NCBI GenBank assembly: GCA_019358975.1
Contig: JAHHIL010000014.1
Location: forward strand, 1-64,000
Direction of reading: 5' to 3'
From: Trichocoleus desertorum ATA4-8-CV12
Lineage (GTDB): Bacteria; Cyanobacteriota; Cyanobacteriia; FACHB-46
Length of the DNA stretch: 64,000 nucleotides
The notes beneath the pieces are model-generated. The model did not search any database and was not told the origin of the DNA. It saw only the letters and a list, made by a program, of their open reading frames with translations. Below are positions 54,291 through 63,934 of this stretch, in pieces (positions within the stretch are counted from its first letter, which is position 1; the number at the start of each line of letters is the position of its first letter). The position numbers were made by a program, and so were the translations under genes.

Positions 54291-56018
54291 TCAATATTTA
54301 CGCTCTTTGGGTTGGAACATAGTAATGGTCACGGGGCGATCGCGCACATCAACTCCCGCCGGAGAGTAATAAGACAGCGTGTGCTTCAGGAAGTTGTCAT
54401 CATCTCGTTCTGGGTAATCTTCTCGTGAGTGTGCCCCTCGGCTTTCTTGTCGCCATAGAGCTGACGTGATGATCATTTCTCCTACGGTCATCACACTCCG
54501 CAGTTCTAGGGCTTCTAGAATTTCGGTGTTCCAGAGCTTGCCTTTGTCATCCAAGTAGATTTGTCCGTACTGTTGTTGGAGCGATCGCACTTTTTCCAGA
54601 CCCTCACGCATGCGAGCCTCGGTACGAAACACTCCACAGTAATCGGTCATGCAGTCTTGGAAGGCTTGCCGCACTTGATCGATGCGGTACTCACCGGGTT
54701 GATCGAGCAAAGACTGAATTTGGTTTTGGGTGTCAATGAGGTAACGGGACTCATCTACATCGGGCAGCTTTCGGTTCTGTACATACTGCGCGATCGTTGC
54801 TCCGGTTTTGCGCCCAAAGACCACACACTCCAGCAGTGAATTGCTCCCTAAGCGGTTGGCTCCATGCACTGAGACGCAAGCGGTTTCTCCTGCTGCAAAG
54901 AAACTCTCAACCAACCCCTCAGCACTGCTTCGCACTTGACCGTCTGTATTGACAGGGATGCCACCCATTGAATAGTGAATCGTCGGTCGCACAGGCATGG
55001 GCTGATGCACCGCGTCAATACCTACCAGACGATGCGCTTCTTCCCAACAGAAGGGAATGCGGCTCATGATTTTTTCTTGGCCCATGTGCCGTAGATCTAG
55101 GTAGACAAACGGCCCCCCCGCACTGCCATCGCGATGAATGCCTCGCCCTGCCTGAATTTCTCGCGCGATCGCCCGTGAGGTAATATCCCGTGGAGCTAGT
55201 TCCATGCGGCTCGGCGCATAGTTAGCCATAAACCGCTCCCCTTCACTATTGATCAAGTAAGCGCCTTCTCCCCGCACAGCCTCGGAGATCAACACCCCCA
55301 CCGGATACAACCCAGTCGGGTGAAATTGGACAAACTCCATATCCTCTAAGGGCAGACCCGCGATCGCTGTCATCGCCAAGCCATCGCCAGTAGAAGCAAA
55401 GTCATTGGAGGTGGTGTTGTAAACGCGGCCATAGCCTCCCGTGGCAAACATTACTGCCTTGGCCCGCATCACTTCCAGTTGTCCATCCTGGATGCGGTAC
55501 ATCACCACACCCTTGGCCTGCCCCTCTTCCAAAATCAGGCGCGTGACATACCATTCTTCGTAAAGGTGGACACCGTAACGCATCAAGTTAGTCACCAGCT
55601 CATGCAGAATTGCATGGCCCGTTTTGTCTGCTGCGTAGCAAGTACGGTTATGAGAATGCCCACCAAAGGCTCGCTGAGCAATCCGACCATCCGGTAGGCG
55701 GGAGAACAACACTCCCATGTGTTCTAAGTCAATCACCACTCCTGGCGCTTCTTTGGTCAGGATTTCGACCGCATCTTGATCCGCCAGATAGTCGGAACCC
55801 TTCACGGTGTCAAAAGCGTGGGCTTCCCAAGTGTCGCTGCTGTCCACGTTTTTGAGTGTGGCGGCAATGCCACCTTGGGCCGCTACTGAGTGGGAACGGA
55901 TCGGATGGGTCTTGGCCACCAGAGCCACACTGAGATTGGGGTCAGTGCGGATCATTTCCAAGGCAGCTCGACAGCCCGCCAAACCGCCCCCAACAATAAT
56001 CACATCATGGTCAATCAT
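54291..56018 (-). CDS. sdhA: Succinate dehydrogenase/fumarate reductase flavoprotein subunit
   Basis: A 575-residue FAD subunit oxidising succinate to fumarate and feeding electrons to plastoquinone in the thylakoid. [16 protein letters not shown] is the FAD fold, [12 protein letters not shown] carries the His for covalent FAD, and the substrate region includes [30 protein letters not shown] and [11 protein letters not shown]. The C-terminal domain has [16 protein letters not shown]. In cyanobacteria sdhA and sdhB are usually unlinked, as here: no sdhB is nearby. Its last 16 codons have a second decayed copy at 40294. Confidence 0.95.
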   Translation of the reverse strand: MIDHDVIIVGGGLAGCRAALEMIRTDPNLSVALVAKTHPIRSHSVAAQGGIAATLKNVDSSDTWEAHAFDTVKGSDYLADQDAVEILTKEAPGVVIDLEHMGVLFSRLPDGRIAQRAFGGHSHNRTCYAADKTGHAILHELVTNLMRYGVHLYEEWYVTRLILEEGQAKGVVMYRIQDGQLEVMRAKAVMFATGGYGRVYNTTSNDFASTGDGLAMTAIAGLPLEDMEFVQFHPTGLYPVGVLISEAVRGEGAYLINSEGERFMANYAPSRMELAPRDITSRAIAREIQAGRGIHRDGSAGGPFVYLDLRHMGQEKIMSRIPFCWEEAHRLVGIDAVHQPMPVRPTIHYSMGGIPVNTDGQVRSSAEGLVESFFAAGETACVSVHGANRLGSNSLLECVVFGRKTGATIAQYVQNRKLPDVDESRYLIDTQNQIQSLLDQPGEYRIDQVRQAFQDCMTDYCGVFRTEARMREGLEKVRSLQQQYGQIYLDDKGKLWNTEILEALELRSVMTVGEMIITSALWRQESRGAHSREDYPERDDDNFLKHTLSYYSPAGVDVRDRPVTITMFQPKERKY

Positions 56019-56209
56019 GCTCGAACCAGCTGGAAAACGCTTGTTCTACTATGGTGACGCAACTCAAAGTTTCCTACCCGTTGGTCGAGCACTTCTTTAG
56101 AAATCTTGAGCGCTTCAGCAAGCATAGGCAGACACAACAAAACATCACACGCCTAGTAAAGAGTGTGATGTTAATGCAAGCTCCTATGAGATTGAAAAAC
56201 TAAACCAAC

Positions 56210-56521
56210 TTAGCTAGCAGCCTGAGCGGGTCTCTGAGCTGGGATGTTGTTGGGAGCGGTTTGTGGTTTGGTCGCTGTATCTGTAGCAGTGACTTCAATG
56301 TGGTTAAACAGCGTGGTGACAAAGGCAAACAGTAGAAATGGCAGGGACAACACCAAAATCAAACCGACCGTTGCTAAGGCATAAACGGGACGACTGGCAC
56401 CCATCAAAGCCAACGCTGCCGCCAAACTTAAGAAAATCACAATTAACCAAACAATAATTTGACCGTAAATATCCCCAAAGGTCAGAGTACAGATAAAACG
56501 ATATTTCTGTATGTTATTCAT
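56210..56521 (-). CDS. Small two-helix membrane protein, conserved hypothetical
   Basis: 103 residues with two strong hydrophobic helices (IIVWLIVIFLSLAAALALMGAS and LATVGLILVLSLPFLLFAFVTTLF) and a Thr/Pro/Ala-rich tail on one side. I know no function. The start is at ATG 56521 with AGAGAGCC upstream. It is a single gene between sdhA and plmA. Confidence 0.75.
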   Translation of the reverse strand: MNNIQKYRFICTLTFGDIYGQIIVWLIVIFLSLAAALALMGASRPVYALATVGLILVLSLPFLLFAFVTTLFNHIEVTATDTATKPQTAPNNIPAQRPAQAAS

Positions 56522-56692
56522 GATGGCTCTCTAGGTATTCCTTTAAATTCCTAAGTTAATTCGCGGCTCAATTTTTGGACAACTTCTCAACGTTTCTAAA
56601 TAGGATGAAATATCCCGTTACAAAACAATTACTTTAACGTTACATAAGTCATCTTTCAGGGTGCTCATTGCGATCGCTCTCCCTGAGGCGAA

Positions 56693-57676
56693 CTATTCCA
56701 AGCCCAATTCTCGTTTGAGTAAATTAATTGACTTAGTGTTGATGTAGTTTTCACAACAGATCACCTGAGGAGGGCGAATAATATCCTCTCTCGCCGCCGC
56801 TACCGTCGCTTTCACGATCGAAAAACTGGCTTGGTCACTGATGATAATTTGAGCACTCCGCACGATCGCATTGAGCTTGTAGGTGTCTTCCAACTGCGAA
56901 GTCATCACCAGCACGTCATCTCCCCGCAAGCTGTGAATAATCACTTCAGCCGCGCGGATAATCCCAGAACTGAGACTAATTAAACCTAGGCAACTATCCT
57001 TCGAAAGCTTCTGAATGACTTGAATTTCTTGGGCGTAGTCGTAGATATCAACTGGAATTACCCGGACTGATTTGGGAGCCGCGATCGCCTCTGCGTCGCC
57101 AATAAAGTAGCGGCTAGTAACGACCGTTCCGGAGCGAGTTTGAGCCAGGGTTGATTCTAACTCCTCCATTGGCACTAGTTGTACAGGAATTTGGAGTTCT
57201 TGCTCTAGTTGGCGCACCATCAGTTCTCCCGCCCCAATATCTTGAGTGGGAGCCGTGACCAAAACTCGCGCGCTGCACCGGAGTCGCCAGTCCACTTCAG
57301 CTAAAAACAGCTCTCGCGCTTCATTCAAAGAACTGCCTTGCTTCAGCAATTCATCTAAGTTTTGCCGAATCAATTTATGGGCTTGAGGATACTGCTCTAA
57401 CAGGGGCGATCGCTGTTTGGAAGATCCCTCATCTCCTTGAATCCGCACGTAGATGCCAGAGCCAGCAATAGACTCCACAAATCCCGCTTCTTCTAGTTGG
57501 CGATAGACCTTGCTGATCGTGTTGCGATGCAATCCAGTCTGCATGGCGAGCTGGCGGGTACTCGGCAAACGGTGCCCTGGTGGAAACTGCCGCGAGGCGA
57601 TCGCGAAGCGAATTTGGTTGAAGAGTTGGGTTGACGCCGGAATTTCACTATCCGGTTGAATATGAAACTGGATCAT
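56693..57676 (-). CDS. plmA: GntR-family regulator PlmA
   Basis: PlmA is the cyanobacterial YtrA-type GntR regulator that interacts with PII-PipX and affects plasmid maintenance and carbon/nitrogen signalling. The 327-residue protein begins MIQFHIQPDSEIPASTQLFNQI. The winged helix has PPGHRLPSTRQLAMQTGLHRNTISKVYRQLEEAGFV. The C-terminal effector part has ARVLVTAPTQDIGAGELMV and ends KSINLLKRELGLE, with two adjacent Cys (ICCENYI) where the family has a conserved Cys implicated in redox control. Confidence 0.9.
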   Translation of the reverse strand: MIQFHIQPDSEIPASTQLFNQIRFAIASRQFPPGHRLPSTRQLAMQTGLHRNTISKVYRQLEEAGFVESIAGSGIYVRIQGDEGSSKQRSPLLEQYPQAHKLIRQNLDELLKQGSSLNEARELFLAEVDWRLRCSARVLVTAPTQDIGAGELMVRQLEQELQIPVQLVPMEELESTLAQTRSGTVVTSRYFIGDAEAIAAPKSVRVIPVDIYDYAQEIQVIQKLSKDSCLGLISLSSGIIRAAEVIIHSLRGDDVLVMTSQLEDTYKLNAIVRSAQIIISDQASFSIVKATVAAAREDIIRPPQVICCENYINTKSINLLKRELGLE

Positions 57677-58004
57677 GCCAAAGCCTCCAGAAGCCCCGAT
57701 ACAGAAACTAACAATAGACTAACCAGTAGGGGATATGAGTGTGACTCGGTGCTGTTCTTGATTATCGAAGGTTATTAAGCTCTAGGTCGTAACTTTTATT
57801 AAAAAAGTGTTTTGTCTGCCAATAGGAACGAAAAGTAGGAACAAAACCACTCCAGTATGAGGGGCGATCGCGATTAATCGCTTCCCTAGATTGGTTCACC
57901 CGATGGCATGAGTCAGCGATCGCCCTAGCTTTCTAGCTGGATGCAGCTAAATAAATTTCTTCCTCTAGAATTTGGAGGGGCACTTCACTCAAGTTGAATG
58001 GTAT
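57677..58004. other. Intergenic region between plmA and the hydrolase gene
   Basis: A 328-base divergent promoter region. It includes a direct repeat AGGAACGAAAAGT/AGGAACAAAAC near 57825 and several HIP1 sites but no gene. It probably holds promoters for both flanking genes. Confidence 0.5.
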
Positions 58005-58757
58005 ATGGCAGATCAAGAAATTCAAACTCAACAGGTCGAGATTTCTAGCGGTGACTTAGCGATCGCCGCTTATCTAGCTCAGCCCAGCGCTACCGGGACG
58101 TTTCCTGGCGTTGTGGTACTGCAAGAAATTTTTGGCGTGAACTCGCATATCCGGGATGTGACTGAGCGGATCGCGAAACAAGGATATGTCGCGATCGCCC
58201 CTGCTTTGTACCAGCGCCAAGCACCGGGATTTGAAACGGGCTATACACCAGAAGACATTCAAGTTGGCAGAGAGTACAAGGACAAAACCAAAGCCAGCGA
58301 GCTGCTGGGCGATATTCAAGCCGCGATTAACTATCTGAAGAGCTTGCCCAATGTGGTAGGCGATCGCATTGGCTGTATTGGTTTCTGCTTTGGCGGTCAT
58401 GTGGCTTACCTAGCAGCAACTTTACCCGACATTAAAGCCACTGCTTCCTTCTACGGCGCTGGGATTGCTACGATGACTCCAGGGGGTAGTCTGCCCACCG
58501 TCAGCCGCACAGGTGAAATTCAAGGGAGCCTGTACGCCTTCTTTGGCGAGCAAGATACTAGTATTCCTCCAGAGCAAGTGCAAAAGATCGAAGCTGCTCT
58601 CAAGTTGCATCAAATTCCGCATCAGGTCTTCCGCTACCCCGAAGCTGAACACGGCTTCTTCTGTGATCAGCGAGCCAGCTACAACTCAGAGGCCGCTCAA
58701 GATGCTTGGCCGAAAGTGCTGCAACTATTTGAGACAACCCTAAAAGCTGCTAGCTAG
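58005..58757 (+). CDS. Dienelactone hydrolase family protein
   Basis: From ATG 58005 the product is 250 residues of alpha/beta-hydrolase fold. The nucleophile is Cys128 in GFCFGGH, the acid is Asp near residue 185 in GEQDTSIPPEQ and the base is His near 220 in AEHGFF. FGVNSHIRDVTERIA is the usual N-terminal block. Such enzymes cleave dienelactones or other small esters; cyanobacterial members have no defined substrate. The earlier TTG at 57972 would add 11 residues without a better ribosome-binding site. Confidence 0.9.
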   Translation: MADQEIQTQQVEISSGDLAIAAYLAQPSATGTFPGVVVLQEIFGVNSHIRDVTERIAKQGYVAIAPALYQRQAPGFETGYTPEDIQVGREYKDKTKASELLGDIQAAINYLKSLPNVVGDRIGCIGFCFGGHVAYLAATLPDIKATASFYGAGIATMTPGGSLPTVSRTGEIQGSLYAFFGEQDTSIPPEQVQKIEAALKLHQIPHQVFRYPEAEHGFFCDQRASYNSEAAQDAWPKVLQLFETTLKAAS

Positions 58758-58842
58758 CGCTAAAACTTCACATTTTTGGAACTCAGCAAATCTGCGGCTA
58801 GATTGGGAATGTCAATTCTCCAAGGTTCATAACCACCATCTG

Positions 58843-60201
58843 ATGTTGCAAGCAGACCAGGTGCTTCAGGAGCGCTACCAACTCAAACAAAAACTAGGGC
58901 AGAATGCAGGACGGCAAACCTGGCTGGCTGAGGATTTACAAGTAGCGCCCCCAGAGCCTGTGATTATCAAGCTCCTCACTTTTGGCGGGGATGTGCAGTG
59001 GGATGACTTGAAGCTGTTTGAACGCGAAGCCCAAGTTCTGAAGCAACTCGATCACCCCCGCATCCCCAAGTGCCGAGATTCTTTTGCCATAGATGACCGA
59101 ACGCTCTGGTTTGGGCTAGTGCAGGATTATATTCCTGGGGATTCGCTCAAGGATCTCCTTAACAAAGGCAAAAAATTTACCGAAACCGAAGTTCGCAAAA
59201 TCGCGGTTTCAGTGCTGAAAATTCTGATTTACCTGCACGCACTCAACCCGCCTGTCCTCCACCGCGATATTAAGCCCAGCAACTTAATCTGGGGAGACGA
59301 CCAAAACGTTTACTTGGTTGACTTTGGGGCGGTGCAAGACCGCGCAACGGCTGAGGGGGCAACGTTTACTGTGGTAGGAACTTACGGTTATGCCCCGATG
59401 GAGCAATTTGGCGGTCGCACTGTCCCTGCTTCCGACTTGTACGCCCTGGGCGCAACTTTGGTGCATTTGCTGACGGGTGTGGCTCCTGCCGACTTGCCTC
59501 AATCTGATCTGACGATTGAATTTCGCGATCGCACCAGTGCCAGCGATCGCTTACTGACTTGGATTGGAAAATTCATAGAACCCTCCCTCAAGCAACGCTT
59601 TAGCCAAGCTCAACAAGCCCTAGATGCACTCAAATCAGGTAGTTTGTCCAACACCACGAGCCGCAAACTCAGCCCGCCTACCAGTACCGGTGTCAAGGTC
59701 CAGAGGACTAAAAAACAGCTTATGATCGTGCTTCCTCCCATCAAACAGCCGTTTTGGGCAACACCAGGAGCACAAGTTCAATCCTGGTCAAGAGCAGTTG
59801 TTGCACTTCTCATGGGAAGCATGACATTGCCTTTTTTTATTTTCTTTTTTGCTCCATCCCTTCCTGGGTTCGCCATCTTTAGTGGCATCTTTTTGCCCGT
59901 GTTATTCAGCTACTTCCTAAATGTCTCTGATCAAGAAAAAATTCTTATTACCCAAGGGATCTTTTCGATTCAGGTATGGCGGTCAAATAGATGGATAGCT
60001 AGTAAACGTCAAGACTCTTCTAAAGAGATTCAAGATGTATTCCAAAGCCTACAAATATTGCCTGACAGCAACAAAGCAAAGGAAATGGTTACGATTCAAA
60101 CTCAAACTGAGCGCTTTTCTTTTGGGCTCGGTTTAAGTGGGGTGGAGTGTGTTTGGATTGCTCAAGAAATTAAAAGCTGGTTAGGGTTGGAGCGTCGATA
60201 A
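58843..60201 (+). CDS. Serine/threonine protein kinase with C-terminal membrane domain, copy 1
   Basis: A 452-residue Hanks-type kinase. ATP Lys43 is in VIIKLL, HRDIKPSN gives catalytic Asp142, and DFG is at 160-162 followed by AVQDRATAEGATFTVVGTYGYAPMEQFGG (activation loop). The Gly-rich loop is reduced (KLGQNAGRQTW). After about residue 265 come a polar linker and two membrane helices (AVVALLMGSMTLPFFIFFFAP and LPGFAIFSGIFLPVLFSYFL) with a C-terminal domain ending EIKSWLGL. The target is unknown. The next gene is a paralogue, with its start only about 50 bases downstream. Confidence 0.9.
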   Translation: MLQADQVLQERYQLKQKLGQNAGRQTWLAEDLQVAPPEPVIIKLLTFGGDVQWDDLKLFEREAQVLKQLDHPRIPKCRDSFAIDDRTLWFGLVQDYIPGDSLKDLLNKGKKFTETEVRKIAVSVLKILIYLHALNPPVLHRDIKPSNLIWGDDQNVYLVDFGAVQDRATAEGATFTVVGTYGYAPMEQFGGRTVPASDLYALGATLVHLLTGVAPADLPQSDLTIEFRDRTSASDRLLTWIGKFIEPSLKQRFSQAQQALDALKSGSLSNTTSRKLSPPTSTGVKVQRTKKQLMIVLPPIKQPFWATPGAQVQSWSRAVVALLMGSMTLPFFIFFFAPSLPGFAIFSGIFLPVLFSYFLNVSDQEKILITQGIFSIQVWRSNRWIASKRQDSSKEIQDVFQSLQILPDSNKAKEMVTIQTQTERFSFGLGLSGVECVWIAQEIKSWLGLERR

Positions 60202-60250
60202 CTTGATTCCGCTAGATTGGAGAAGAACAAGCTCCAGGTGCGGCTCAGTA

Positions 60251-61591
60251 ATGCTACAGCTACAACAGGTGATTGGCGATCGCTATCAACTCCAAGCCCA
60301 ATTCAACGATCATCCTGTACGGCAGACTTGGTTAGCAGATGACTTAGCGGAACCGGAGGATGCCGCCAACCAGGTCATTATTAAACTACTAGCCGTTGAA
60401 GGGAGCACCCAATGGGAGCATGTGAAGCTGTTTGAGCGAGAAGCACAAGTCCTGGAACAGTTAGATCATCCCCGCATTCCCCGATATTACGATTACTTTT
60501 GCCTAGAAGAGAAGCCGCTGTGGTTTGCTCTGGTAGAGGAGTATATCCCTGGCGCATCTCTCAAAGAGTTAATCGTTCAAGGTGAGAAGTTTACCGAGTT
60601 AGAGCTTCGCGATATTGCCACAGCAATTCTGGAAACGTTGATCTACCTGCACGAACTTAGCCCTCCAGTGCTGCACCGAGACATCAAACCCAGCAATATT
60701 ATCTGGGGCGATGATGGTGAGATTTATTTAGTAGATTTTGGGGCGGTGCAAGACCGAGCCGCTGCGGAAGGCTCTACGTTTACTGTGGTGGGAACTTACG
60801 GTTATACGCCTCTAGAGCAATTTGGCGGTCGTGCCGTTCCTGCTTCCGATCTCTATGCCTTGGGAGCCACTTTGATTCACCTAGTTACAGGCGTTGCTCC
60901 TGCTGATTTACCTCAGAAAGATTTGCGGTTGCAATGGCGCGATCGCGTTAGTCTCAATCCTCAATTGCTCGACTGGATCGATCGCCTAACGGAACCTGCT
61001 CCGGAAAACCGTTTTAGTACCGCACGTGAGGCTTTGGCTGCGTTGGAATCAGGTTTGCAGCAACAGGAGCGATCGCGCCCAAACTCTACTGCACTGACAA
61101 AACAGCCGGAGGGCACCAAGGTCCAACTCCGCAAGGCTGCAACGGAGCTACAAGTGGAAATTCCGGCGCGAGGCACAGGATTTACCTTGCCTTTTTTGTC
61201 GTTGGGTTTATTCTTTTTTGTCTGTTCGTTTTTGATTGCACTGAGCCGAGGTTATTGGGATTGGGCCTTTGGCTACTTAATTTTGTCGCTGACGCTCTCC
61301 TTTTTGACCTACACCTCCGTTTGCCCGACTCGCGTTTACTTTGATAAACACTGTTTTGTCATTTATAGAAAAATCCTGGGCTATATCCCCGAAAGTCCCG
61401 ATGGCAGTATTGCTGAGATTGAGGACATCTTTTTAGATAGCGCTGAATCTAAGGTGGCGGCTGGAGCGGAACCTCGACGCAGAATCACGATTCAAGCAGG
61501 GATGCGAGAGTACTCTTTCGGGGAAGGTTTGAGTCGGGCTGAGTGTTTGTGGCTGGTGCAGGAAATCAAGAGCTGGCTGAACTTGCCATAA
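60251..61591 (+). CDS. Serine/threonine protein kinase with C-terminal membrane domain, copy 2
   Basis: From ATG 60251 the product is 446 residues, paralogous to copy 1 throughout, including HRDIKPSN, DFGAVQDRAAAEGSTFTVVGTYG and the C-terminal EIKSWLNLP. Here the Gly-rich loop reads FNDHPVRQTW with no glycine, yet VIIKLL Lys, catalytic Asp and DFG remain. It may bind ATP unusually or be a pseudokinase. An earlier start at 60203 would add 16 residues that align with nothing in copy 1. Its 3' end overlaps the convergent helicase-like gene by 26 bases. Confidence 0.88.
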   Translation: MLQLQQVIGDRYQLQAQFNDHPVRQTWLADDLAEPEDAANQVIIKLLAVEGSTQWEHVKLFEREAQVLEQLDHPRIPRYYDYFCLEEKPLWFALVEEYIPGASLKELIVQGEKFTELELRDIATAILETLIYLHELSPPVLHRDIKPSNIIWGDDGEIYLVDFGAVQDRAAAEGSTFTVVGTYGYTPLEQFGGRAVPASDLYALGATLIHLVTGVAPADLPQKDLRLQWRDRVSLNPQLLDWIDRLTEPAPENRFSTAREALAALESGLQQQERSRPNSTALTKQPEGTKVQLRKAATELQVEIPARGTGFTLPFLSLGLFFFVCSFLIALSRGYWDWAFGYLILSLTLSFLTYTSVCPTRVYFDKHCFVIYRKILGYIPESPDGSIAEIEDIFLDSAESKVAAGAEPRRRITIQAGMREYSFGEGLSRAECLWLVQEIKSWLNLP

Positions 61592-63821
61592 GTGTCTCTT
61601 CTGCCACCATCGGTTCTGTCACCATTGGCACCGAAGCATTCACCAACGACAGCAGCGTGCCCATTTGCTCTTGACCATTCGTTGCCAAGTCGCTATGGCA
61701 GAGAAACACACGATCGCCAGCTCGACCCAACAAATCCAGCAAAATCCGTTGCAACCGTCGCTCTAGAGCAGCCATCGAATCTGCCTCTGTCCAAGGCGTA
61801 CTCGACCAGTTTTGCAAAAACAAAGGGGCACCAAACAACGTTTCTGAGCCTGTCAGCCAACGGGGCGAACCCGCATCGAGCCAGAATTGCCAACGATGAG
61901 ATAGACGGTTGGAGCAGTACTGAAAAATCGTCGCCAGGGTCACGGCTGGGTTGGCAGCTCTGCTACTCCGCACCGGATAAGGGTCGGCGGTGATCGTGCC
62001 ACCCCGCAACAGTTGAATAAAGTTGCCCACCGTGACTGACGCGGGTGTGTCTGCATTCTCGCTTTGTCGTAGCCGTGCGTCCACTTCCCAGTAGTGCTGC
62101 GCCGTTTCCATCAGTTCTCGCAGGGTCGCCAGTTGGTCAAAGGGCAGGTGACTGCCGTTCCACAAAAACTTTTGCATCGCTCGGTCGAGAATCGCGATCG
62201 CTCCTGGAACTAAGCGTTGTTCTTGTTGCACCTTCTGAGTTTCGATCCACTGCACAATCTCGTCATAAGCTTTGGTAGCTTCGTAACCCAAGCGATCCCA
62301 GCGGGGGAATTCGGTGGTGGGGAGTAAGCGGGGGCGATCGGGGTGCGGTTCAAAGCAGTGATCGGCTAGGAGGCCAGCACGGACGGGGTCTATACAAGGA
62401 TGAAGGAGGAGGGAGGAAGGATGAAAAGAAGAGGCGCTAGTGTTGCTTGGATCTGGGGGTTTGGGTTGAGGAGTTTGGCTGAGGACGACTAGCATTTCGG
62501 CGACGGCGTCTCGGTTGATCAGTCGGCCTAAGTTGGGATAGACCAAAGTGAGCAGCGTCAGTAAAGCTCGCACCATTGCGGAACTGGCTAAGGGGCGCTG
62601 ATCATTGATCGACTCGACGGCGATGCCATGTTTACCCAAAATTTCTCGCAGGGTGTAACGGGCGATCGCGTCCACACCGGGGCCAATCACGGCGATTTCG
62701 TGGGGTTGCGCCTGCCCTGACTCTACAGCTTCCACGATCGCTTGAGCCGTTTGCCGCAATAACTGAGCGCGAGAAGTGGTTTGTAGCGATTGCACTGCTT
62801 CTGGTAGCTGAGTGAGAAATAAGGGATCGGTGACGACTTCCACTACAGATAAACCCACCTGATTCGCTAAGCCAGGATTGACGCTGGCGGAAAGTTCTAC
62901 TACCTGACATCGCGTTGCCAGATCTGCTAAATGCTGCGGATCAGCGCCCAGTCCCAGACGAATGCCACCCTTAGGGTTGTAAGTAAACGCACCTACAGCA
63001 CCGTGATCCAGCAAGCATTCAAACAACTGCCGAGCGATCGCTGGGTAATTGTCCACATCATCGGCTAGGACTGCTTGATAACGCCGACTCAAATGTTGCT
63101 GATAGGTGGGGTTGGGCAAGAGATAGCGCCAGTACAGTTCGCAGAGTAAACCGTAGGTGAGCAAGCCGCGATCTAAGCACCAACTGCGCCACTGACATAA
63201 CAACTCGCCAAACAAAGCCCAATCTTGTCCCGATAGTCCCACTTCAAGAATGCCAGGAATATTCTCCGTGGCAATGCCCGCCAGAGCCGCCAGTTGTAAC
63301 CAATCTAAAAGCCGCCGCACTAGCCGATACTCTCCCACACCGGAGCGTTGCAGCACTTCTGGAGTCAGTTGCGATCGCCACAACCGAGTTGCCAGTTCTT
63401 GCTCATTTTCCGGTCGGAGCCGCACGGGAAATTGCGCTTTCAGTTGCAACTGCTCTACCAACAACGGCCAAAACAACAGCACTTCATCTTGGAAGAAACC
63501 GATTGGTGTAGCCGACTGAATGGGGCATTCCCCTTGCGTCGCTGAAGTCAGGCGATCGACTAGTTCCAGACGGTTATCCCCGGTGGCAGCAAACACCAAA
63601 ATGGCGGAGGCCGTTTCTTGCATCCGGGCTCGTTGCGATCGCTCTACCATCAATTGTTGCAATCGCTCCGAAACTGGATGCCCCGCTTTGAGAGTGGGTT
63701 CTGTTTGGCGATCGCCGTTTGGGTCTAACCCCGCTTGCACCCAAGCTTTGAACTGGTTTACCAAATCAGTCGTCTTACCGCTACGGGTTGGCCCCACAAT
63801 CCAAACAGAGTCAGCAGCCAC
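61566..63821 (-). CDS. Helicase-like P-loop ATPase (UvrD/AddB-like), unknown role
   Basis: A 751-residue protein beginning VWIVGPTRSGKTTDL (Walker A, residues 7-20). A Walker-B-like YQAVLADDVDNYP and helicase-like blocks FTYNPKGGIRLGLGADPQH and EIAVIGPGVDAIARYTLREIL suggest a superfamily 1 helicase relative, perhaps non-translocating as AddB is. It is mostly helical with no clear nuclease motif. Around residues 460-480 an in-frame purine/pyrimidine repeat encodes SSFHPSSLLLHP. It is likely a recombination or repair protein; this is a family-level guess. The end overlaps the kinase gene. Confidence 0.7.
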   Translation of the reverse strand: MAADSVWIVGPTRSGKTTDLVNQFKAWVQAGLDPNGDRQTEPTLKAGHPVSERLQQLMVERSQRARMQETASAILVFAATGDNRLELVDRLTSATQGECPIQSATPIGFFQDEVLLFWPLLVEQLQLKAQFPVRLRPENEQELATRLWRSQLTPEVLQRSGVGEYRLVRRLLDWLQLAALAGIATENIPGILEVGLSGQDWALFGELLCQWRSWCLDRGLLTYGLLCELYWRYLLPNPTYQQHLSRRYQAVLADDVDNYPAIARQLFECLLDHGAVGAFTYNPKGGIRLGLGADPQHLADLATRCQVVELSASVNPGLANQVGLSVVEVVTDPLFLTQLPEAVQSLQTTSRAQLLRQTAQAIVEAVESGQAQPHEIAVIGPGVDAIARYTLREILGKHGIAVESINDQRPLASSAMVRALLTLLTLVYPNLGRLINRDAVAEMLVVLSQTPQPKPPDPSNTSASSFHPSSLLLHPCIDPVRAGLLADHCFEPHPDRPRLLPTTEFPRWDRLGYEATKAYDEIVQWIETQKVQQEQRLVPGAIAILDRAMQKFLWNGSHLPFDQLATLRELMETAQHYWEVDARLRQSENADTPASVTVGNFIQLLRGGTITADPYPVRSSRAANPAVTLATIFQYCSNRLSHRWQFWLDAGSPRWLTGSETLFGAPLFLQNWSSTPWTEADSMAALERRLQRILLDLLGRAGDRVFLCHSDLATNGQEQMGTLLSLVNASVPMVTEPMVAEETLMASSASS
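62396..62433 (-). repeat. Dispersed GGATGAAG-type repeat inside a coding gene
   Basis: The 30-mer starting at 62396 matches that at 19179 at 29 of 30 positions, including the identical 19-mer AAGGATGAAGGAGGAGGGA. Here it is read on the minus strand as FHPSSLLLHP within the helicase-like protein, without breaking the frame. Confidence 0.85.
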
Positions 63822-63934
63822 CGGAATGCCTCAAGCGCTTATCACCCCTAGGATAGACTTTTTCCCAACTGTCCTGAATCGCCGAAGAATTGACTATATT
63901 GGGGAAACCCACTTTCTGCCGTTGACGATGCTTC

